Source of the DNA: Acidobacteriota bacterium | GTDB lineage: Bacteria > Acidobacteriota > Thermoanaerobaculia > Multivoradales > UBA5704 | Assembly (NCBI GenBank): GCA_003223675.1 | Contig: QHVW01000374.1 | Span: forward strand, 1 to 7,891 | Direction: 5' to 3' | DNA: 7,891 bases | Part shown: positions 6,001 to 7,891 of the stretch, piece after piece | Layout: each line of letters opens with the position of its first letter | How positions within the stretch are numbered: the first letter of the stretch is position 1 | Program-made: the position numbers and the translations under genes | The notes under the pieces: model-generated | Told to the model about the DNA's origin: nothing | What the model saw: the letters and a program-made list of their open reading frames with translations, nothing else | The model's database searches: none

Positions 6001-7891
6001 CGACGAGCTGGTGGCGCTCGGGCGCCGAGAGGAGCGGCAGGCAGGAGAGCGGCAGCTCCGGCGATGTCGGCGATGCTGCCGCCCCGGCGACGAGCGTCGC
6101 GTAGTGGCCGAGAAGGCGCGCCGCGGTCGTCGCGGTGAAGAGGTCCGCCGCGTACTCCAGGACCAGAGTGAGCTCCGCCTCGTTGCTTTCTCCCCGGCTT
6201 TCGAGACCTGCCTCGACCGGCATCTCCATCGCCGAGAGCAGGAGGTCGAGCTTCGCCGTCGACCGCTCGCCCCAGGGGAGCCGCACGAGGCGCAGCCCCG
6301 CGGCGTCGTCCGCCGTGCCCGCCGTGGCCTGGCCGGCGCCCTGGAAGGAGAAGAGCACCTGGACCAGCGGGTTCCGCGACCGCTCGCGCTCCGGCCGCAG
6401 CTCCTCGACCAGCATCTCGAAGGGCAGGTCCTGATGGGCGAAGGCCCCGAGCGCCGTGTCGCGCACCGTCGCGAGCAGGCCGCGGAAGGACGGATCGCCG
6501 GCCGCCCGCGCCCGGATCACCACCGTGTTGACGAAGAACCCGATCAGCCCCTCGACCTCCGGCCGCAGGCGGTCGGCGACCGGCGTGCCGACGAGCAGGT
6601 CCTCCTCTCCCGTGACGCGCGCGAGGAGCGCCGCGAAGCCGGCGAGGAGCAGCATGTAGAGGGTCGTCCCCTCCCGCCGCGCCGCCTGGCGGAGCGCCGC
6701 CGTCGCCGCCGGCGGCAGGCGGAGCATCGCGCTCGCGCCGCGGAAGCTCGGCGCCGCCGGGCGCGGCCGGTCGACCGGCAGCGGCAGCGCCGCGGGTGCT
6801 CCCGCGAGCTCGTCGCGCCACCAGGCGAGCTGCCGCCCGAGCACCTCCGGCGGCCAGGCGCGCTGCCAGGCGGCGAAGTCGGCGTACTGCACGGCGAGCT
6901 CGCCGAGCGGCGAGGGGCGCCCCGCGAGGGCCGCCGCGTAGAGCGCCGTGAGCTCGGCGGTCAGCACCCCCTCGGACCAGCCGTCGTAGACGATGTGGTG
7001 TACGGTGAGGAGGAGCGCGTGCTCCTCCTCGTCCAGGCGCACCAGACCGGCCCGCAGCAGGGGGCCGCGGGCGAGGTTGAACGGCCGGCCCGCCTCCTCG
7101 GTGCGCAGGCGCGCCAGCTCGCCCGGGCGCCGCTCCCGCCCGAGGCCGCGGAGGTCGACCTGCGGCAGCGCCACCTGCCAGGGAGCGCCGATCTCCTGCC
7201 GGGGCTCGCCGTCCACCTCGACGAACCGGGTGCGCAGCGCCTCGTGCCGGCGGACGATCTCGGAGAGGCCGGCGGCGAGCGCCGCCGGCGCGAGCGGCCC
7301 GGCGAGACTGTAGGTGGAGGGTACGTTGTAGAGCGGGCTCTCCGGCGCCAGGCGGTCGAGGAACCAGAGCCGCTGCTGGGCGAAGGAGAGCGCCGGCGGC
7401 CCCTGCCGCGGGACCTTCGCGAGCGGCGGCAGGGCGCTCTCCGCCCCCCGCCGCGCCGCGGCGACCACGCGCGCTTGCGCGGCCAGGGTGGGGAAGGCGA
7501 AGACCGTCTGCGCGCCGAGCTCCACCCCGAACGTCTGGCGGATGCGCGACAGCAGGCGCATGACGGTGAGTGAATGCCCGCCCAAGTCGAAGAAGTCGTC
7601 GTGGGGGCCGACCCGCCGGCTCCTCTCGAAGGCGCTCCTCTCGAAATGCAGGGCGCCGTCGGCGGCCGGCCCGCGCTGCGGCTCAGGGTCGAGCACCTCC
7701 TCCCAGAGTCCGGCGAGCATCTCCATCACCAGATCGCCCAGGTCGCTCGGATCGTGGACGCCGGCGCCGAGCGCCGTGGCCGGCTCGCCCGCCGCCGGTT
7801 CGAGCGCCTCGGGGGCCGGCAGCGCCCGCCGGTCGAGCTTGCCGACGTCGGTGAGCGGCAGCGCCGCGAGCGGCACGAGGACGGCGGGCAC
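1..7891 (-). CDS. Multimodular non-ribosomal peptide synthetase, internal fragment
   Basis: This is one uninterrupted minus-strand frame whose first full codon is 7891-7889 and last is 4-2; both protein ends lie outside the window. Domain order is A(end)-PCP, C-A-PCP, C-A-PCP, C(partial). NRPS A domains activate an amino acid as aminoacyl-AMP and load it on the phosphopantetheine arm of the PCP; C domains join it to the upstream chain. Seen directly are three HHxxxDG condensation motifs (His at residues 299, 1423 and 2516), two complete A domains with TSGSTG and YGPTEN motifs, three A10 motifs and three LGGHSL carrier serines (107, 1209, 2309). All lie in one register, and the 322 residues between His1423 and Trp1745 were counted with no shift. 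No epimerase or release domain is present. Modules are about 1,093-1,124 codons apart, normal for C-A-PCP. Codons TTA, CTA and TCA are very rare, as expected for high GC. Promoter and regulation lie outside the window. The product is unknown. Confidence 0.97.
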   Translation of the reverse strand, partial: MPAVLVPLAALPLTDVGKLDRRALPAPEALEPAAGEPATALGAGVHDPSDLGDLVMEMLAGLWEEVLDPEPQRGPAADGALHFERSAFERSRRVGPHDDFFDLGGHSLTVMRLLSRIRQTFGVELGAQTVFAFPTLAAQARVVAAARRGAESALPPLAKVPRQGPPALSFAQQRLWFLDRLAPESPLYNVPSTYSLAGPLAPAALAAGLSEIVRRHEALRTRFVEVDGEPRQEIGAPWQVALPQVDLRGLGRERRPGELARLRTEEAGRPFNLARGPLLRAGLVRLDEEEHALLLTVHHIVYDGWSEGVLTAELTALYAAALAGRPSPLGELAVQYADFAAWQRAWPPEVLGRQLAWWRDELAGAPAALPLPVDRPRPAAPSFRGASAMLRLPPAATAALRQAARREGTTLYMLLLAGFAALLARVTGEEDLLVGTPVADRLRPEVEGLIGFFVNTVVIRARAAGDPSFRGLLATVRDTALGAFAHQDLPFEMLVEELRPERERSRNPLVQVLFSFQGAGQATAGTADDAAGLRLVRLPWGERSTAKLDLLLSAMEMPVEAGLESRGESNEAELTLVLEYAADLFTATTAARLLGHYATLVAGAAASPTSPELPLSCLPLLSAPERHQLVVEWNDTASGFPLRPVHRLFEEQAAARPDAVAVSWEGGPMSPMRTMSYGELDRRSGEIARRLRRLGVATDARVGLVVERSPEMLEALLGILKAGGGYLPLDPTYPRERLALLLADAAPAAVVGPRRLLAALPDIPGGAPRLALEDVDLEAPEADTAPTVLRSADVPPESLAYVIYTSGSTGAPKGVEVSHRGVVRLVREAGYTVFGPGEVYLPLSPLTFDVATLEIWGPLLNGGRLVLLPPGPYTLADIYAAVARQGVTTLWLASALFNLAVEEGLAPLSGLRLLEAGGDVVSRPHVERALAALPGAVDLLNGYGPTENTMFSTTHRLRGGLAPGEASVPIGRPISNSSAYVLDRSLAPLPVACVGELYVGGAGVARGYLGLPALTAERFVPDPFSADPRDPRGGDRLYRTGDLARWRPDGTLDFLGRRDFQVKVRGFRVELGEVESALLRHPRVREAVVTAVSESAGGHRLVAYYVPEGADGPAPAELRIHLRESLPEHMVPSLFVPLAELPLNANGKVDRRALPSPEAVSEADTAPRTPPRNPVEEVIAGIWEDLLGLDPQSHPVGVDDDFFHLGGHSLLAIRLLARLRAVLGADLPVQQVFDAPTIAGLAEAVARARVSGDAGDGAAGPALPPLAPRAFADTGSADAAAPLSYAQQRLWFLDRLAPGSPAYNVPSAYGLAGPLAPAALAAALAEVVRRHEILRARFVERDGEPRLEIAETLAPGLLPLPPPLVDLSALAHPSLSGRRSTELARLRSAEAERPFDLAAGPLLRTALVRLGAEEHVLLLDFHHAVYDGWSEGVLLRELPALYDAARAGTPSPLAEPTLQYADFAVWQRAWPPEVLGRQLAYWRGQLAGAPTALELPADRPRPAVASLRGAGRRRLLGAPEAARLRQVARREGATLYMLLLAAFAATLARHGGQEDVLVATPVANRARPELEGLIGFFVNTLVLRVRLGGDPDFHRVLASVRQTALAAFAHQDLPFEALVEELRPERDLSRAPLVQAMLSLGGATPARPLGGGLHLTRLPSPEKTTAKLDLSLGATELTELAGEDGGQSLLLELEYATDLFTATAAERLLAHFATLLCGAAEAPELPLSRLPLLAPAERHQLVAEWNDTASGFPERTLHGLFAEQAAARPDAVAVSWEVGEMSYGELDRRSSEIARHLRRLGVAPDAINARVALVVERSPEMVAALLGILKAGGGYLPLDPAYPRERLALLLADAAPAAVVGSRRLLADIPGTVPRLAFEDAAPEADADAATLCADVPPASLAYVLYTSGSTGTPKGVEVSHRAVVRLVRETAYAAFGPGEVFLQLSPMSFDLATFEIWGPLLNGGRLALLPPGPFTVAGLYAAVERHRVTTIWLTSGLFHLAVEEGLAPLGGLRQLVAGGDVLSRPHVLRALAALPDVDLINGYGPTENTTFSTTHRLRDGLPAGEPSVPIGRPIAGSRAYVLDRSLAPLPAGCVGELYVGGAGVARGYLGHPALTAERFLPDPFSADPRGPQGEDRLYRTGDLARWRPDGTLDFLGRRDFQVKVRGFRVEPGEVESALLRHPGVREAVVTAVAEAGGGHRLVAYYVPEGADGPAPADLRLHLRESLPEHMVPSLFVPLAELPLNANGKVDRRALPAPEARLAGEPEDAPRTPPRNPVEEVIAGIWEDLLGLGDPVGVDDDFFHLGGHSLLVIRLLSRLRQAFGADLPVQRVFAAPTVAGLAAAIAAILAAGREEALPPIVPLESRHGVLPLSYPQRRLYFMDRLAPESPTYNISSGYLLRGPFAPAALAAALAEVVRRHEALRTRIVAVTNGEPGQEVGPPPPTPPAPLPLADLSGLPPERRAAELAALAGREAGRGFDLRRDPMLRATLVRLGQGGHALFENDHEHAFLFTLHHIASDGWSEGVLRRELSALYAAALAGEPSPLPPLPLQYADFAAWQRAWPEEALAAQLAHWKERLAGTPALDLPADRPRPPVASFRGDSLRLDLPPALADALRRLARRGQATVFMT
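2..781 (-). other. Condensation domain of module 3, N-terminal part, LCL-like
   Basis: Residues 2371-2630; the window ends before motif C5. C1 is PLSYPQRRLYFMDRL, C2 RRHEALRTRI, C3 LHHIASDGWS (second His 2516, catalytic; Asp2520) and C4 YADFAAW. C1 has Pro-Gln-Arg-Arg where the two other domains have Ala-Gln-Gln-Arg, and the sequence as a whole is less like them. Before AP-LPLADLSG there is a proline-rich stretch (PPPPTPPAP, residues 2441-2449) not present in the others. The domain shows that at least one more residue is added after module 2. Confidence 0.93.
561..568 (-). repeat. Homopolymer run of eight C on the coding strand
   Basis: Eight G on the plus strand (561-568) encode part of the PPPPTPPAP loop of the last condensation domain. 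A further G4 run lies just upstream at about 555-558. The run keeps frame here. Such tracts are prone to length change in replication and in sequencing. Confidence 0.9.
863..1069 (-). other. Peptidyl carrier protein domain of module 2
   Basis: Residues about 2275-2343. The phosphopantetheine site is Ser2309 in DDDFFHLGGHSLL. Helix 1 is NPVEEVIAGIWEDLLGL (2276-2292), then GDPVGV, a compact loop of usual length. The C-terminal helix region reads VQRVFAAPTVAGLAAAI. It presents the module 2 product to the partial condensation domain downstream. As in the other carriers, GGHS suggests no epimerase follows. Confidence 0.95.
1109..2713 (-). other. Adenylation domain of module 2, valine-like pocket
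   Basis: Residues about 1727-2261. A3 is YTSGSTGTPKG, A4 FDLATFEIW (Asp1951), A5 NGYGPTEN, A7 YRTGDLARW, A8 VKVRGFRVEPGEVE and A10 NGKVDR (Lys2249). The ten pocket residues from a hand alignment to GrsA are Asp1951, Leu1952, Phe1955, Trp1993, Val2017, Gly2019, Gly2043, Thr2051, Phe2052 and Lys2249: DLFWVGGTFK. This agrees at seven of ten positions with the classical valine code DAFWIGGTFK of Stachelhaus, with Leu for Ala at 236, Leu aside Val for Ile at 299, and all GG and TFK positions kept. Valine or a similar branched aliphatic residue is the best guess, not a certainty. The C-terminal half is nearly identical to module 1. Confidence 0.94.
1124..1222 (-). repeat. 99-base segment identical between modules, copy in module 2
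   Basis: This is the partner of 4427-4525. The run breaks at 1123 and 1223 (C opposite A and G respectively on the plus strand). The identity includes synonymous third positions, which selection on the protein alone would not be expected to hold. Confidence 0.85.
2744..4048 (-). other. Condensation domain of module 2, LCL-like
   Basis: Residues about 1282-1716. It joins the chain on Ser1209 to the amino acid on Ser2309. C1 is PLSYAQQRLWFLDRL, C2 RRHEILRARF, C3 FHHAVYDGWS (second His 1423, catalytic; Asp1427), C4 YADFAVW, C5 IGFFVNTLVLR (1574-1584), C6 HQDLPFE (His1610) and C7 RDLSRAPL. All key residues are intact, so the domain should be active. The GSPAYNVPSAY stretch matches LCL domains. 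C7 has Ala where Asn is more usual (SRAPL instead of SRNPL). The stretch between motifs C2 and C3 is about nine residues longer than in module 1. Confidence 0.95.
4163..4378 (-). other. Peptidyl carrier protein domain of module 1
   Basis: Residues about 1172-1243. It holds the module 1 amino acid and then the extended chain. The phosphopantetheine site is Ser1209 in DDDFFHLGGHSLL. Helix 1 is NPVEEVIAGIWEDLLGL (1173-1189), the same as in module 2. The short loop after it (DPQSHPVGV) is three residues longer than in module 2. The domain is followed by a linker of about 38 residues rich in Ala, Gly and Asp that leads into the next condensation domain. GGHS and the absence of an epimerase indicate direct transfer to module 2. 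Confidence 0.95.
4427..4525 (-). repeat. 99-base segment identical between modules, copy in module 1
   Basis: By eye, this segment is base-for-base identical to 1124-1222, at an offset of 3,303 bases. It encodes the end of the A domain around LPEHMVPSLFVPLAEL and A10. A second identical run of 64 bases (4681-4744 versus 1378-1441) covers the A8 region. These are the most conserved parts of a longer duplicated A-domain half. Confidence 0.85.
5861..5887 (-). repeat. Three-unit 9-base micro-repeat at the start of the module 1 A domain
   Basis: Three in-frame 9-base units each start with ATGAG on the coding strand, at 5887, 5878 and 5869. They encode MSP-MRT-MSY (Met669, Met672, Met675). The matching place in module 2 has a single unit (GEMSYGEL). 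The extra 18 bases, 5870-5887, therefore look like a slippage insertion upstream of the conserved SYGEL motif. Confidence 0.75.
6080..7393 (-). other. Condensation domain of module 1, LCL-like
   Basis: Residues about 167-604. It forms the peptide bond between the chain on the upstream carrier (Ser107) and the amino acid on Ser1209. C1 reads ALSFAQQRLWFLDRL, C2 RRHEALRTRF, C3 VHHIVYDGWS (second His 299, catalytic; Asp303, structural), C4 YADFAAW, C5 GFFVNTVVIR, C6 HQDLPFE and C7 RSRNPL. The SFAQQRLWFL start and the ESPLYNVP stretch resemble LCL domains, which accept an L-configured donor, and not the SPMQEGML style of DCL or dual domains. This fits the absence of an upstream epimerase in view. 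The C-terminal loop before LEYA is a little longer than in module 2. Confidence 0.93.
7472..7732 (-). other. Peptidyl carrier protein (PCP/thiolation) domain of the preceding module, with an internal insertion
   Basis: Residues about 54-140. It carries the growing peptide as a thioester on phosphopantetheine attached to Ser107, in DDFFDLGGHSL (residues 98-108). Helix 1 (MEMLAGLWEEVL, about 56-67) and the tail FAFPTLAAQA (131-140) fit the family. The loop between helix 1 and DDFF is much longer than in the two other carriers here: about 23 extra residues (69-91), rich in Pro, Ala, Arg and Glu and ending in a tandem FERS repeat. The His before the serine (GGHS) is typical of carriers that hand over directly to a condensation domain rather than to an epimerase. 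This carrier is less like the other two than they are like each other. Confidence 0.93.
7619..7645 (-). repeat. 12-base tandem direct repeat inside the PCP insertion
   Basis: Two exact copies of a 12-base unit, TTCGAGAGGAGC on the coding strand, lie at 7634-7645 and 7619-7630. They are separated by the codon GCC (15-base period). They encode FERS-A-FERS (residues 83-91). The repeat keeps frame and sits in the loop before the carrier motif, so it probably arose by local slippage and is tolerated in a flexible loop. Confidence 0.9.
7817..7891 (-). other. Adenylation domain, C-terminal tail (A10 motif) of the preceding module
   Basis: Residues 1-25 are the very end of an A domain. The A10 motif reads PLTDVGKLDRRALP at residues 12-25. 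Lys18 is the equivalent of the catalytic lysine (GrsA Lys517) that contacts the substrate and AMP. The two other A10 copies in this protein read PLNANGKVDRRALP, so the usual NGK is VGK here. The substrate pocket lies beyond the window, so its amino acid cannot be predicted. Confidence 0.9.

Larger units (their letters stand above)
4412..6049 (-). other. Adenylation domain of module 1, substrate uncertain
   Basis: Residues about 615-1160. It activates the amino acid added by module 1. A3 is YTSGSTGAPKG (Lys813), A4 FDVATLEIW (Asp849), A5 NGYGPTEN (942-948), A7 YRTGDLARW, A8 VKVRGFRVELGEVE and A10 NGKVDR (Lys1148). Aligning by hand to GrsA gives the ten pocket residues Asp849, Val850, Leu853, Trp891, Glu915, Gly917, Gly942, Met950, Phe951 and Lys1148: DVLWEGGMFK. 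The overall pattern (xxxWxGGxFK) is that of aliphatic pockets such as valine, but Glu915 at the GrsA Ile299 position is atypical and prevents a firm call. The core differs from module 2, while the last ~200 residues are almost the same. A six-residue insertion (669-674) sits before the MSYGEL motif. The alignment has a three-residue length difference from GrsA before Glu915, so that position is the least certain. Confidence 0.93.

Noticed and set aside
3564..6821. A minus-strand open frame of 1,085 codons in a different register.
   Set aside because: It overlaps the NRPS in another frame, and its translation is a Gly, Ala, Arg and Pro rich shadow. All condensation, adenylation and carrier motifs are in the register that begins at 7891.
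3899..7573. A plus-strand open frame of 1,224 codons.
   Set aside because: This is the same antisense shadow. It ends at TGA 7571-7573, which is simply the complement of the TCA codon for the phosphopantetheine serine 107. No domain is seen in its translation.
1..7891. Possible epimerase, methyltransferase, thioesterase or docking domain between modules.
   Set aside because: The stretches between each carrier and the next condensation domain are only short linkers of about 30-40 residues, too small for any such domain.

Overview
The whole window is one coding sequence read on the minus strand. It is an internal piece of a multimodular non-ribosomal peptide synthetase (NRPS). The frame is open from base 7891 to base 2 (2,630 codons) with no start, stop or intergenic space. 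Anchor motifs (condensation HHxxxDG, adenylation pocket and A10, carrier LGGHS) fall in the same register across the window, so I see no frameshift. GC content is very high (above 70% by eye). Conserved adenylation and condensation motifs point to a bacterial enzyme. High-GC lineages rich in NRPSs (Acidobacteriota, Myxococcota, Actinomycetota) are all plausible, and the window cannot decide between them. Residue numbers below count from base 7891 as residue 1.

Layout in protein order (right to left on the map): the last ~27 residues of an adenylation (A) domain and its peptidyl carrier protein (PCP); then a full C-A-PCP module (called module 1 here); then a second full C-A-PCP module (module 2); then the N-terminal 60% or so of a further condensation domain. 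At least four modules are therefore touched. There is no epimerase, methyltransferase, cyclase, thioesterase, reductase or docking region in view, and no other gene.

The three condensation domains look like the LCL type, and all three carrier serines sit in LGGHSL. Both point to a run of L-configured extension steps. The pocket of module 2 reads DLFWVGGTFK, close to the classical valine code. The pocket of module 1 reads DVLWEGGMFK, with an unusual glutamate at the position equivalent to GrsA Ile299, so its substrate is uncertain. The product cannot be named from this fragment.

The most notable points are the odd module 1 pocket; the near-identity of the two A domains outside the pocket-forming core, which suggests module duplication followed by divergence or exchange of the core; a ~23-residue insertion carrying a tandem repeat inside the first carrier domain; and a three-unit 9-base micro-repeat that adds six residues to the A domain of module 1. 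I found no evidence for a new class of system. The novelty, if any, lies in the peptide made.
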